Below are positions 1-11,887 of a stretch of 64,000 nt of DNA, piece by piece; positions within the stretch are counted from its first letter, which is position 1, and each line of letters begins with the position of its first letter. Under the pieces are notes generated by a model. That model saw nothing but the letters and a program-made list of their open reading frames with translations, was not told where the DNA came from and searched no databases. The stretch spans positions 16,328 through 80,327 of the forward strand of contig CAKMJT010000010.1 in the NCBI GenBank assembly GCA_927407015.1, in the 5' to 3' direction. Source of the stretch: an uncultured Proteiniphilum sp. (GTDB taxonomy: Bacteria; Bacteroidota; Bacteroidia; Bacteroidales; Dysgonomonadaceae). A program made the translations under genes and the position numbers.

Positions 1-807
<807 letters not shown>

Positions 808-823
808 CGCTGCTGCGTGAACC

Positions 824-857
824 AAAAAAGACGATCCTCCCCGGATCGTCTTTTTTT
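824..857. terminator. Bidirectional intrinsic terminator
   Basis: A 9-bp perfect stem (AGACGATCC at 829-837, GGATCGTCT at 843-851) with a five-base loop has an A-run on the left and a T-run on the right. It can therefore end metY on the plus strand and the lipoprotein gene on the minus strand, which converge here. Confidence 0.85.
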
Positions 858-875
858 TGTTGTTGTTCCCGCCGT

Positions 876-1430
876 TTATTGAATCACCCGGTCGATTACC
901 TTTTTGACGACCTCATCATTATCGAGTAACGTCCGGAGTTCCTGCCGCAGGTCCACATTGCTCACCTCCAGATCCTCAATGCGCACGCGCTGCCATATTT
1001 CTTCCACCCACCGGTTCTGGACCACGCCAAACTCATCGATCGGCTGAAACCAACGCAGGTACATGAAGTTCTCATGCGACAGCTTTATCTGCAGGGGATT
1101 GTCTTTCCCCACCTGACTCTTGTTGAAGGAGTGCACGATCGCCTCTGTATACAGATCGCCTTCCAACCGGTAGGTACCATCCACCGTAATGATGGCTCCC
1201 TCCTCTGTCGACATGAAATTCATGAACTGACCGTCGGGAAAAACCATCTTAAACATGCCCTGAGGTGTAACCTTATAACCCGATTCGTCGCTGTTATGAA
1301 TCGCTTTCACCTCCCACAATCCAATGATACGATCTGCCGTTTTTCCGCCCGCACCGTGTTGGGTGATGCCGCAACCGGTGAGAGAGACAAGAAAGCAGAT
1401 GACCAGTAAAAAACCAACCGAAGCTTTCAT
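876..1430 (-). CDS. Small lipoprotein, possibly DUF4488-like
   Basis: A 184-residue predicted lipoprotein. The signal peptide runs from residue 1 and ends in lipobox LTGC (Cys20). The mature part starts with an IIGLWEV segment followed by beta-rich sequence with GTYRLEGDLY. This pattern, GxW then alternating strands and 'G-T-Y', is seen in small Bacteroidetes lipocalin-like families such as DUF4488; the family name is a tentative recognition from memory. The C-terminal 30 residues are charged and probably helical. I chose the ATG at 1430; a TTG four codons upstream (1442) gives no better signal peptide. The start sits in the context AATCGTATGAAA, which recurs in this window. No function can be assigned. 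Confidence 0.75.
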   Translation of the reverse strand: MKASVGFLLVICFLVSLTGCGITQHGAGGKTADRIIGLWEVKAIHNSDESGYKVTPQGMFKMVFPDGQFMNFMSTEEGAIITVDGTYRLEGDLYTEAIVHSFNKSQVGKDNPLQIKLSHENFMYLRWFQPIDEFGVVQNRWVEEIWQRVRIEDLEVSNVDLRQELRTLLDNDEVVKKVIDRVIQ

Positions 1431-1500
1431 ACGATTTTTCAATTTTTTCCGTTACGGTGTATGGAACGCGGCTCAATCCTAAACCGGAGAGCGTGTGATT

Positions 1501-1522
1501 GTCAGTCCCGTTTCATACGATT
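1501..1522 (-). other. Four-codon ORF behind a duplicated start context
   Basis: On the minus strand the 12-mer AATCGTATGAAA (1511-1522) is followed in frame by codons for M-K-R-D and then TGA (1501-1503). The same 12-mer carries the start codon of the lipoprotein gene about 85 bases downstream. It could be a leader peptide, or the start of a deleted gene copy. Nothing shows that it is translated. Confidence 0.3.
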
Positions 1523-1702
1523 CACTTCTTGTACATATACCTCCTGCAAGTATAACACATTTTTAGAAATATTGCTGGTTTTTAGGTGCTTTTTTTAAAA
1601 GATTTTTTTATCCCGGTTCTATCTCTTCCACCAGGTGCGGGGCACCGATAAAAAGAAAAATAACCATTTGCGCCGGAAGCGATGTATTTAGGCCTATCTT
1701 TG

Positions 1703-1800
1703 CACGGCAGAAATTCATGACGGCCGACAGCGGCCCGGCTGATCTCCCGCGACGGTACTCCGGCGGAAGTGGGGATGAGAAGGACAGGCGTAATTCTTAA
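1703..1800 (+). ncRNA. Candidate structured RNA, unidentified
   Basis: Immediately after the -7 element TATCTTTG (1695-1702) comes a GC-rich block in an otherwise AT-rich gap. It can form an inner hairpin CCGC-ga-CGG-TACT-CCG-GCGG (about 1747-1766), flanked by CTCC/GGGGATGAG-type pairing. The two ends (AGAAATT... and ...GTAATTCTT) are also partly complementary. No long ORF crosses it. I could not match it to a known RNA family by eye, and it lacks a clear terminator U-run at its 3' end. The call rests only on composition, pairing and the promoter. Confidence 0.25.
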
Positions 1801-1825
1801 ATTAACGAAAAAGACAAACCAATCA

Positions 1826-1856
1826 TTGGCTTTTAAGGTGAAAACCTGTAATTTTG
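1826..1856 (+). promoter_or_regulatory. Bacteroidetes-type promoter (-33/-7)
   Basis: TTGG at 1826-1829 and TAATTTTG at 1849-1856 fit the -33 TTG and -7 TAnnTTTG elements, with 20 bases between TTG and TA. It lies 26 bases before the ATG at 1883. Confidence 0.7.
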
Positions 1857-1882
1857 CCGACTATTGAAAAATAAGCACTTAG

Positions 1883-2773
1883 ATGAAGAAAGACTTTAAG
1901 GAACGGACACCTCAACTGATTGCCATCATTGGCGTGCTGGCCATTGTGCTGGCCATAGTTATCGGCTTCCTCCTGAACAAAAATACACAAATCACGGAGA
2001 TGCAGGAACAGTACACGGTCGACAAACAGGAGCTGGAGGATGAGTATGAAGCAATCTCCCTGCAATACGAAGGGTTCAAGTTCAGTGTCCGGAACGATTC
2101 CCTGTTGTACAAGCTGGAGAACGAACAGGCGAAGGTACTGCGTTTGCAGGAAGAGCTGCGAATGACTAAGGCGACCGACAAGGCGGAGATAAGCCGGTTG
2201 AAGGATGAGCTGGCCACGCTGCGCAGGGTGTTACGCTCCTATATCCAGCAGATTGACTCGCTGAACAGGCTGAACGAGGAACTGCGCGCCGAAAACAGGG
2301 AAATCTCGCAGCAGTACCAGCAGACCAGCAGAACGCTCAACCAGGTATCGCAGGAGCGGGAGGCGCTGTCAGAGAAGGTCTCGCTGGCTGCCCAGCTGGT
2401 GGCCACCAATATCACAGCCAAAGCGGTGAACGACAGGGGACGCGAGCAGACAAGGCTGAGCCGCAGCGCCCAGTTTGTGATTTCGTTCATCATTGCCCGC
2501 AACATCACCTCAGAGCCCGGCGAGCGTACCATCTTCGTACGCATCCTGTCACCCGACGGGGCTGTGCTCTCCAAGAGCCCGTCCAACACCTTCCCCTACG
2601 AGAACAGGGATATCCGCTACTCCATGAAGCGTATCGTGGAATATGGCGGGGAAGAGATCCCCGTAACCATGTACTGGGATATCGAGGAGTTTCTGATGCC
2701 GGGCACCTACAAGGCAGACATCTTCGCCGACGGCCATCATATCGGCTCGCACAGCTTCACCATGCAGGAATAG
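1883..2773 (+). CDS. Membrane-anchored coiled-coil protein, unknown function
   Basis: A 296-residue protein with a short basic N-terminus and one transmembrane helix (about residues 10-31, rich in I/V/L). A long heptad-rich coiled coil follows at about 35-175, with many E/K/R/L residues and repeated QLEDEYE- and LNEELRAE-like stretches. The last 100 residues form a non-coiled, probably beta-rich domain with SFIIARNITSEPGER, FVRILSPDG and WDIEEFLMPGTYKADIF. The topology suggests an inner-membrane protein with the coiled coil and C-terminal domain outside the cytoplasm. I do not recognise the family; similar proteins are often labelled only 'hypothetical' or 'SMC-like'. It has its own promoter and is not in an operon with its neighbours. 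Confidence 0.75.
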   Translation: MKKDFKERTPQLIAIIGVLAIVLAIVIGFLLNKNTQITEMQEQYTVDKQELEDEYEAISLQYEGFKFSVRNDSLLYKLENEQAKVLRLQEELRMTKATDKAEISRLKDELATLRRVLRSYIQQIDSLNRLNEELRAENREISQQYQQTSRTLNQVSQEREALSEKVSLAAQLVATNITAKAVNDRGREQTRLSRSAQFVISFIIARNITSEPGERTIFVRILSPDGAVLSKSPSNTFPYENRDIRYSMKRIVEYGGEEIPVTMYWDIEEFLMPGTYKADIFADGHHIGSHSFTMQE

Positions 2774-2841
2774 GCGAAAGTGCATTAAAAAAGGGTGATA
2801 TCACCTGGTGACTCACCCCCGTTTACAACTCCGCAAGCAGA

Positions 2842-3342
2842 TTAGTTGATTGCTTCCTCCGCCTCGTCGACGGTCTCTTTTACTTCCTCCTTCATATTCT
2901 GCCAGCCTCGTTTCAGGTCGGCACTCACCTCGTGGTACTTGTTGTTGATGTCTCTTTTGACCTCTTCCCAGTTATCCTCGGTGCTGTTCTGCAGTTTATC
3001 CACTTCTGCCTTGAATTCATCCCTTTCTCTTTCGAGATCGGCGATAGCCCTGTCAGAGGCTGCCTTTGCATCGTCCGACAGCTCACCGGCCTTCGCGGCT
3101 GCATCGGTCTTCCACTCGTCAATGCGGCGGTTCATCTCATCCAGCTTTCTGTTGGCTTCGCTCACCGCTTCATTCTTCTCCGTGTAGGTATATCTCGTGA
3201 AGTTGGTCACTGTGTCCGTACCGTTGATCTCCACGGTTACCTCCTCTTTGGCCTGTTTACGCTCATTGCATGATGTGAACAGGATCAGGGCTACCAGGCT
3301 CACTGCTATCGTTCCTGTTCTCACGGTTAAATTCCTTTTCAT
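2842..3342 (-). CDS. Helical lipoprotein (apolipoprotein-like), unknown function
   Basis: A 166-residue lipoprotein. The N-terminal signal peptide ends in LFTSC (lipobox Cys25), and acidic residues follow a few positions later (KEEVTVE). From about residue 55 to the end the protein is one long amphipathic charged helix, with repeats of roughly 11 residues containing A, D, E, K and aromatic W/Y spacers. It looks like apolipoprotein or late-embryogenesis-type helices, so a role at the membrane surface or in envelope stress is possible but not shown. It lies 94 bp downstream of ligA on the same strand. Confidence 0.75.
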   Translation of the reverse strand: MKRNLTVRTGTIAVSLVALILFTSCNERKQAKEEVTVEINGTDTVTNFTRYTYTEKNEAVSEANRKLDEMNRRIDEWKTDAAAKAGELSDDAKAASDRAIADLERERDEFKAEVDKLQNSTEDNWEEVKRDINNKYHEVSADLKRGWQNMKEEVKETVDEAEEAIN

Positions 3343-3436
3343 CTTTTTTCTTTTTTTATATGATTAAAAATCAATCTTATAACAAAAGAGACCTTATGAA
3401 TGTTCACGAAATGGCTGTAAAAAAACCGGGGAAGAA

Positions 3437-6527
<3,091 letters not shown>

Positions 6528-6622
6528 ATCACTCACTAATTTACTGATTGAACGATTTGTTGATTTGATCATCACATCATCATATCATCACAAATCATCC
6601 GGTAAAGATAAAAATAAATTCA

Positions 6623-7945
6623 TTAAATCTTCCTGTCTTTCCATTTCCCGCTTCGCAGGTAAATGAACGAAAGCATCATCAGGAAGATCCAGTAGACATG
6701 TTCGGTGGTCCAGGCGGCTGCTACGGAAGAACGCGTGTAAATGATAATGAACCACATGTAGGTTACGTAGAACAGCAGGGTAATAATCTCGAACGTGAGT
6801 GCCGTGCGGGTATTGCCGGTACCCGATACAGCGCTGAACAACACCGAGCCTACACTGAACAGGGGGAGCGAAGAGATCAGCACGTAGAGCGGCAGGACCG
6901 TATCGTTGATAAGTGAGGGGTTGTCGGTATATACATGGATCATGGTCCGGGGGAAGGCCGAGACGACGAGAATCACACACCCCATCACCGTCATGCTGAG
7001 GAAGGCAATCCTTTTGATGAGAGGGAACACCTCCGCTGTTTTGCCTGCGCCGATGGTGTTGCTCACCAGCGTGCTGGTGGCGGCCCCCACCGCCTGGGAG
7101 GGGATAGTGAAAATGGTGTATAAGCTCCGCACGATATTGGTCACCGCCAGCGACCGTTCACCCATGTAGTTCTCTATGAACACGAAAAAAAACAGCCAGG
7201 TGACGATGGAGAAAAGATACTGAGCCATCATAAAAACGGAGATATCGAGAATTTTTTTGATGACATGCCACTGGAAACCAATCCTGATGAATCCATACTT
7301 CTTCGTGTTCACTGTCTTCCTGGTATAGATAAAGAAAAAGAGGGTAGACGATATTTCCGCGATCACGGAGGCGATAGCTGCACCGGCAATGCCCATTTCC
7401 GGCATACCCAGGTTCCCGAAGATAAGCCCGTAATCGAACACCACATTCACCAGTGCCATCACCACGGCATTGACGGTGAGCACCTTCGTGCGGGCGATGC
7501 CTATATAAAAGGCACGGAACATGACGTTGGTGAAGGCGAAAAGGATACCGAAGACACGCCATTCGAGGTAGGATGACACGGCATGCGATACATCCTGCGA
7601 TTCCAGCATGCCGGGAAGCCAGTGGACGGCGCCGAATCGCAACAGGGAGATCAGCAGTACCGACGGTATCAGGAGAAAGATGATACCCTGGATGACGATC
7701 TCGCCGATCATGTGGTAATTCCCTTCACCGTTGCGGCGGCCTATCAGTATCTGGCTGCCCATGCTGAAACCAAAGCCCAGCGTGTATAAGGCGATATAGA
7801 TGATCCCCGCCAGAGCTGAGGCACCCAGCTCCACCTCGCCCACCCGGCCGAGAAAGGCGGTATCGATCACCTGTATCAAGTTTTGCGCCAGCAGGCTTAA
7901 CAGGATGGGCGTACTTATTTTAACGACTTGTTTGTTGGTATACAC
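6623..7945 (-). CDS. MATE family efflux transporter
   Basis: A 440-residue polytopic membrane protein with about 12 helices in two homologous halves. Helix 1 carries LAQNLIQVIDTAFLGRVGEVELGASALA, which matches the MATE N-terminal signature around the D/G-R motif. The second half repeats the pattern (SQAVGAATSTLVSNTIGAGKTAEVFPL). The family exports cationic drugs or metabolites in exchange for Na+ or H+; the substrate cannot be told from sequence. Translation starts at GTG (7943-7945), since an in-frame stop lies four codons upstream and the first internal ATG is inside the conserved fold. It is separated from panD by a terminator, so it probably has its own promoter. Confidence 0.92.
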   Translation of the reverse strand: MYTNKQVVKISTPILLSLLAQNLIQVIDTAFLGRVGEVELGASALAGIIYIALYTLGFGFSMGSQILIGRRNGEGNYHMIGEIVIQGIIFLLIPSVLLISLLRFGAVHWLPGMLESQDVSHAVSSYLEWRVFGILFAFTNVMFRAFYIGIARTKVLTVNAVVMALVNVVFDYGLIFGNLGMPEMGIAGAAIASVIAEISSTLFFFIYTRKTVNTKKYGFIRIGFQWHVIKKILDISVFMMAQYLFSIVTWLFFFVFIENYMGERSLAVTNIVRSLYTIFTIPSQAVGAATSTLVSNTIGAGKTAEVFPLIKRIAFLSMTVMGCVILVVSAFPRTMIHVYTDNPSLINDTVLPLYVLISSLPLFSVGSVLFSAVSGTGNTRTALTFEIITLLFYVTYMWFIIIYTRSSVAAAWTTEHVYWIFLMMLSFIYLRSGKWKDRKI

Positions 7946-7956
7946 CTGTGAATGCT

Positions 7957-7990
7957 AAAAAACCGTCAATTGCTCCTGCAACCGACGGTT
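7957..7990 (-). terminator. Intrinsic terminator after panCD
   Basis: Read on the minus strand, AACCGTC (7990-7984) pairs with GACGGTT (7967-7961) and is followed by T residues and TAG. It lies 20 bases past the panD stop codon and directly before the MATE gene. Confidence 0.65.
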
Positions 7991-8009
7991 CATGTGATCG
8001 TGATCCCCG

Positions 8010-8363
8010 CTATTTTCTGATCCGGTTTGTACCGGGTTCAAGATGGACAATGGTCGGCTGGTACTCCTTCGCCTCCTCCAGCGGCAGAATGGCATAGCTC
8101 ATGATGATGATAACATCGCCTTTTTGTACTTTACGGGCAGCGGCCCCATTGAGGCAGATGATCCCCGACCCGCGTTCACCACGGATGATATAGGTTTCGA
8201 AACGCTCTCCGTTATTGTTGTTCACCACAGCCACCTTCTCATGAACGAACATGTTGGCGGCATCAATCAGATCCTGATCAATGGTGATACTGCCTTCGTA
8301 GTTGAGGTTCGCATCCGTCACCGTCGCCTTGTGTATTTTTGATTTTAATGTTTCTACCCACAT
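8010..8363 (-). CDS. panD: Aspartate 1-decarboxylase
   Basis: A 117-residue pyruvoyl enzyme that makes beta-alanine from aspartate for pantothenate and CoA synthesis. The self-cleavage site is Gly24-Ser25 in NYEGSITID; Ser25 becomes the pyruvoyl group. Further family features are the [12 protein letters not shown] start and the conserved [17 protein letters not shown] and [12 protein letters not shown] stretches. The gene begins 6 bp after panC ends, and the two products meet in the same pathway because PanC joins beta-alanine to pantoate. Confidence 0.97.
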   Translation of the reverse strand: MWVETLKSKIHKATVTDANLNYEGSITIDQDLIDAANMFVHEKVAVVNNNNGERFETYIIRGERGSGIICLNGAAARKVQKGDVIIIMSYAILPLEEAKEYQPTIVHLEPGTNRIRK

Positions 8364-8369
8364 AAGTTC

Positions 8370-9212
8370 TTACTTGTATCTGATATTGTCGATCAACCGT
8401 ACATCGCCGCAATAGACGGCTATACACCCCACGATATAACCGGAGTGCTGCCAGGAGGAGATAAGCTGCAGGGAGTGACCGTCGACTATTTCAAAATATT
8501 CAACAAGCAACCCGGGTACTTTGTTTATCTCCCCGATCACAAAATCGGTGATATGCTGTGGAGTTGACTCACCCGCCAGCAGGGTACTCTCCCGCAGGAT
8601 ACGGTATATTTCCGCGGCGCTTTTTTTCTGTTCTTCCGATAACCGCTGATTACGGCTGCTCAAGGCCAGTCCGCTGGCCTCCCTGACAATAGGCACCCCC
8701 ACGATCTCCACAGGCAGCTGCAGCTGCTGCACCATCTCTCTCACGATGGCCAGCTGCTGGAAGTCTTTCTCTCCAAAGTATGCCCTGTCCGGCTCCACGA
8801 TGGTCAACAGCTTGCTCACCACCTGCGCCACACCGTTGAAATGACCGGGCCGGTACTGGCCCTCCATCACCGTATCGAGCAGGCCGAAGTGAAAAACCCG
8901 GCGGTCCGGCTCAGGATACATCTCCTCTACCGTGGGTGCAAACACGATATCGGCGCCGATGCTCTCCAGCAGTGCCTGATCCTGCTCAGGCGTACGCGGG
9001 TAGTGGTGCAGGTCGTCGGCGTTGTTGAATTGCGTGGGGTTCACGAAGATGCTTACCACACACCGGTCATTCTCCGACACACATTGCTTCACAAGCGCAG
9101 CATGCCCCTCGTGAAGGGCTCCCATCGTGGGGACGAAGCCAATGGTCCTCCCTTCCCCGCGAAAGACCTGCAGTGCATCTGCCAAACCGGAAACACTCTG
9201 TATGATCTTCAT
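8370..9212 (-). CDS. panC: Pantothenate synthetase
   Basis: A 280-residue cytoplasmic ligase that joins pantoate and beta-alanine with ATP. The nucleotidyltransferase HIGH motif appears in [15 protein letters not shown], followed by [17 protein letters not shown]-like [24 protein letters not shown], and SSRNQRLS as the KMSKS-like loop. The ATG at 9212 is chosen; 14 codons further upstream are open but not conserved in kind and would start at a non-ATG position. It forms an operon with panD and is divergent from the glycogen-synthase-like gene. Confidence 0.97.
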   Translation of the reverse strand: MKIIQSVSGLADALQVFRGEGRTIGFVPTMGALHEGHAALVKQCVSENDRCVVSIFVNPTQFNNADDLHHYPRTPEQDQALLESIGADIVFAPTVEEMYPEPDRRVFHFGLLDTVMEGQYRPGHFNGVAQVVSKLLTIVEPDRAYFGEKDFQQLAIVREMVQQLQLPVEIVGVPIVREASGLALSSRNQRLSEEQKKSAAEIYRILRESTLLAGESTPQHITDFVIGEINKVPGLLVEYFEIVDGHSLQLISSWQHSGYIVGCIAVYCGDVRLIDNIRYK

Positions 9213-9351
9213 TCGTTTGTATTTTAGACTGCAAAGCAACAAAATATTTGCCATATACAGAAAATTATTTGCATGAACTACCCGGAAAACAGGAGGAAAA
9301 TTGACTTATCTTATTATAAAACAGCATGTTAAAAAATAGTTGCCTTTTTAT

Positions 9352-9385
9352 TTTGTAGTTATGTGGATTTTTTTTATTATCTTTG
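9352..9385 (+). promoter_or_regulatory. Probable promoter of the GT5-like gene
   Basis: A -7 element TATCTTTG at 9378-9385 is preceded by TTTG (9352-9355), with 22 bases between. The spacing is one or two bases longer than usual. It lies 25 bases before the ATG at 9411, in an AT-rich divergent region. Confidence 0.5.
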
Positions 9386-9410
9386 TACTCAAATTAAGAT
9401 AATTAGCTTC

Positions 9411-10229
9411 ATGTCTCAGAAAAAAATTTTGTATATTACTCAGGAGATTTTTCCGTATCTCGACGAAACCACTATTTCGAATACCTCTCGTTTTTTACCA
9501 CAGGCCATCCAGGAAAAAGGAAAAGAAATACGTGCCTTCATGCCTAAATACGGGAACATCAACGAACGCCGCAATCAGCTTCATGAAGTGATACGTCTTT
9601 CGGGCATGAACCTCATCATCGATGATACGGATCATTCCCTCATCATCAAGGTGGCCTCGATACAATCGGCACGCATGCAGGTATATTTCATCGACAACGA
9701 GGACTATTTCCAGAACAGGGAGACGCTGGTGGATAAGAACAGCGAAGAATATGAAGACAATGACGAACGCAGCATTTTCTTTATTCGCGGTGTGATGGAG
9801 ACGATCAAGAAGCTGCGCTGGGTGCCCGATGTGATTCACTGTCACGGATGGTTCAGCGCCCTGGCTCCCCTCTACATCAAGAAAGGATACGGCGATGACC
9901 CCTGTTTCAAGAATGCCAAAGTGGTCAGTTCCTTGTACAATGAGACATTCAGTAAGCCGTTTAACCACGGGTTTGCCGATAAGCTCCGCTTCGACGGTAT
10001 CGGCGATCCGGAAATAGAAAACGTGAAACAACGGGGTGTGATGGATTATCAGAGCCTGATGAAGCTGGCCATTGATTATTCAGACGGCATTATCCAGGGT
10101 AGTGAAACAATGGATGCAGAGATCAGGCAATATCTTCTGGAAGGAAAAGTGCCGTTTCTGCCCTACCATGCCGATTTCGGCCAGAACGTGGATGAGATTG
10201 ACGCCTTCTACGAAAAAATTGACGCCTGA
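9411..10229 (+). CDS. Glycogen/starch synthase-like protein, N-terminal GT5 domain only
   Basis: A 272-residue protein resembling only the N-terminal half of GT5 glycogen synthases. It opens with KKILYITQEIFPYLDET, then has FMPKYGNINERR and the typical VPDVIHCHGWFSALAPLYIKK. A full-length enzyme has about 480-550 residues, with a second Rossmann domain that binds the ADP-glucose; this one ends after SGIIQGSET-like sequence. The gene has no frameshift remnant downstream, and short homologues next to panC are, to my knowledge, common in Bacteroidales. It therefore looks like a stable short form rather than a pseudogene. Whether it is an active glucosyltransferase is uncertain. The start ATG gives MSQKKILY. 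Confidence 0.85.
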   Translation: MSQKKILYITQEIFPYLDETTISNTSRFLPQAIQEKGKEIRAFMPKYGNINERRNQLHEVIRLSGMNLIIDDTDHSLIIKVASIQSARMQVYFIDNEDYFQNRETLVDKNSEEYEDNDERSIFFIRGVMETIKKLRWVPDVIHCHGWFSALAPLYIKKGYGDDPCFKNAKVVSSLYNETFSKPFNHGFADKLRFDGIGDPEIENVKQRGVMDYQSLMKLAIDYSDGIIQGSETMDAEIRQYLLEGKVPFLPYHADFGQNVDEIDAFYEKIDA

Positions 10230-10241
10230 TTCATATAAAAT

Positions 10242-10265
10242 AAGGTTCGAAACCCTTTTTTATTT
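10242..10265 (+). terminator. Possible intrinsic terminator
   Basis: AAGGTT and AACCCTT pair around a CGA loop (six pairs with one bulge) and are followed by a T-rich run. It lies just after the GT5-like gene. The stem is short. Confidence 0.4.
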
Positions 10266-10376
10266 TTCATCGATACACAAATATCTATAAAAATAAGCAG
10301 AAAGCATTTCTTCAGCTTTTAAATGACGTTTTTTTTTCAGATATTTGCGGGGTTAAAAACAAATTTTTTGAAACGA

Positions 10377-11759
10377 ATGAAGCTCAAATCATTATACAAG
10401 GCGCTTATCATAACCTTTGTCGCTATTCTCACTCTTTCGTGCAACGACACACTCGATCAGGTCGGATTCACTGTGCAGCCCGGCAAAGACCGTCTCACGG
10501 TGGGCATGGCCACCCTCAATCTGCAGGCGCGCACCGTTGCGACAGACTCCGTTTATGCCAAAACAAAATATCCTGTGCTGGGTGAATATATTGACCCTGT
10601 CTTCGGCTCTATCAAGTCGGAGTACATGGGTGAGTTTTATTTCCCCGAAGGTGCCGGGTTCAGTGAAGGGGCTTCCATCGACTCAGTGAGAGTGGTTGTA
10701 TCCTATACCACGATGATGGGCGACACGCTGGCTCCCATGGAGTTGTCGGTGTATGAAGTCACCAACTCCCTCAGGGGAGTTGATGATTACACGAATGTCG
10801 ACCCTGCGGAGTTTGCCGATATGTCGGCACCACTGGGGAGACAGGTATTCACGGGCAAGAACTCCACCTACAGTATCCGGTCAACATCTACGGGTGCCAG
10901 CATTAAGGTGTATGATATCAACGTAGCGATGCCGGTTACACTGGGTGAAAAATTACTCGCTGAATACAATAAACCCGGACACGGGCAGATGGTGAACCCT
11001 GATACCTTCAGAATGTTCTTCCCCGGCTTGTATTTCACCACCACCTACGGACAGAGTACGATTGTCAATGTAGACATCACCTCACTCAATGTGCATTATC
11101 ACTACCTGGACAAGGGAGGATCATCCACGGGACAGGATACCATCCGCAACACCGCCTTGAGGCTGAATATCACGCCGGAGGTGACGCAGATCAACCACAT
11201 CAGGACAAACAATAACCCGTTACTGGTCGGCAATGCCACCCATACTTACGTCAAAAGCCCTGCCGGAGTCAACACGGAGATTACCTTCCCGCTTTCGCAG
11301 ATGCACGACAGCCTGAAATCTCAGGCGCTGAACCTGGCAAACCTGACGGTATATGCCATGCCCGATGCCATTGAGAATCCCATGGTTAAGGTCAGCCCGC
11401 CCGATTACCTGTTGCTGGTGAACCGGGATTCGCTGAGCGGTTTTTTTGAAAACAGAAAACTAAGAGACAACATCACCAGCTTCCTGTCGAATAAGTTCGA
11501 CGCCACCACCTATTCCTACAAGTTCAACAACATCTCCACGATGATCAATCACTACAACGAGCAATTCAACGGGGAGCCGTATGATCTGGTATATTACCTC
11601 ATTCCTGTGAGAACAACCTTTGTCTCATCACAGCAGAGTTATTACTCTTCGGGCAGCACGGTGCTGACGGACATCTATAACCAGATGTGGCCCACGGGCG
11701 CCATACTTGACAAGCGGGAGGGGAATTTAAAGCTGGAACTGATCTTCAGTAACTTCTAG
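10377..11759 (+). CDS. DUF4270 lipoprotein
   Basis: A 460-residue lipoprotein with lipobox TLSC (Cys22) followed by NDTLDQVG, then a long beta-rich body. Features of the DUF4270 family are the opening 'C-N-D..G' segment, YPVLGEYIDPVFGSIKSEYMGEFYFPEGAGF, the GASIDSVRVVVSY strand, and the C-terminal IYNQMWPTGAILDKREGNLKLEL. The domain name comes from memory of this arrangement next to panC and the GT5-like gene in Bacteroidales. Its role is unknown; an envelope polysaccharide link is only suggested by the neighbour. The start ATG at 10377 is preceded by AAACGA; the upstream extension to 10323 contains no signal sequence. Confidence 0.85.
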   Translation: MKLKSLYKALIITFVAILTLSCNDTLDQVGFTVQPGKDRLTVGMATLNLQARTVATDSVYAKTKYPVLGEYIDPVFGSIKSEYMGEFYFPEGAGFSEGASIDSVRVVVSYTTMMGDTLAPMELSVYEVTNSLRGVDDYTNVDPAEFADMSAPLGRQVFTGKNSTYSIRSTSTGASIKVYDINVAMPVTLGEKLLAEYNKPGHGQMVNPDTFRMFFPGLYFTTTYGQSTIVNVDITSLNVHYHYLDKGGSSTGQDTIRNTALRLNITPEVTQINHIRTNNNPLLVGNATHTYVKSPAGVNTEITFPLSQMHDSLKSQALNLANLTVYAMPDAIENPMVKVSPPDYLLLVNRDSLSGFFENRKLRDNITSFLSNKFDATTYSYKFNNISTMINHYNEQFNGEPYDLVYYLIPVRTTFVSSQQSYYSSGSTVLTDIYNQMWPTGAILDKREGNLKLELIFSNF

Positions 11760-11887
11760 GAAATCTCCTGTACACTACTATCTGCTTCGCCAGATAATTA
11801 TTCAGCAGGTGATACACCATTTAAAATTCATAGCTTTCTTCAGGTAATGATATCGTCACTGATAGTGTATTTTTAATCAAACCAACG

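Larger units (their letters stand above)
1431..1882. other. 452-bp intergenic region
   Basis: No convincing protein gene lies here. From left to right it holds the upstream region of the minus-strand lipoprotein gene, including a second copy of AATCGTATGAAA (1511-1522, read on the minus strand). Next come an AT-rich block near 1550-1615, a small hairpin (GGTGC/GCACC, 1634-1646), and a Bacteroidetes -7 element TATCTTTG (1695-1702). A GC-rich, fold-prone stretch follows (1703-1800), then a full promoter for the next plus-strand gene. Confidence 0.7.

Noticed and set aside
1741..1800. Cobalamin riboswitch resemblance (CTGatctCCCGCgACgGT)
   Set aside because: One segment looks like the conserved CCCGCAAC part, but the B12 box and the other conserved blocks are missing, and the downstream gene has no link to cobalamin.
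1703..1800. Bacterial small SRP RNA
   Set aside because: Size and position after a promoter fit, but the universal GGAAGnAGCAG-type core is absent.
9411..10229. Pseudogene call for the short glycogen synthase
   Set aside because: There is no frameshift or C-terminal remnant downstream, it has its own promoter, and short homologues in the same neighbourhood are typical of Bacteroidales.
10242..10257. tRNA T-arm remnant (GGTTCGAAACC)
   Set aside because: The stem does not pair properly as a T-arm and no other tRNA arms are present nearby; it fits a weak terminator better.
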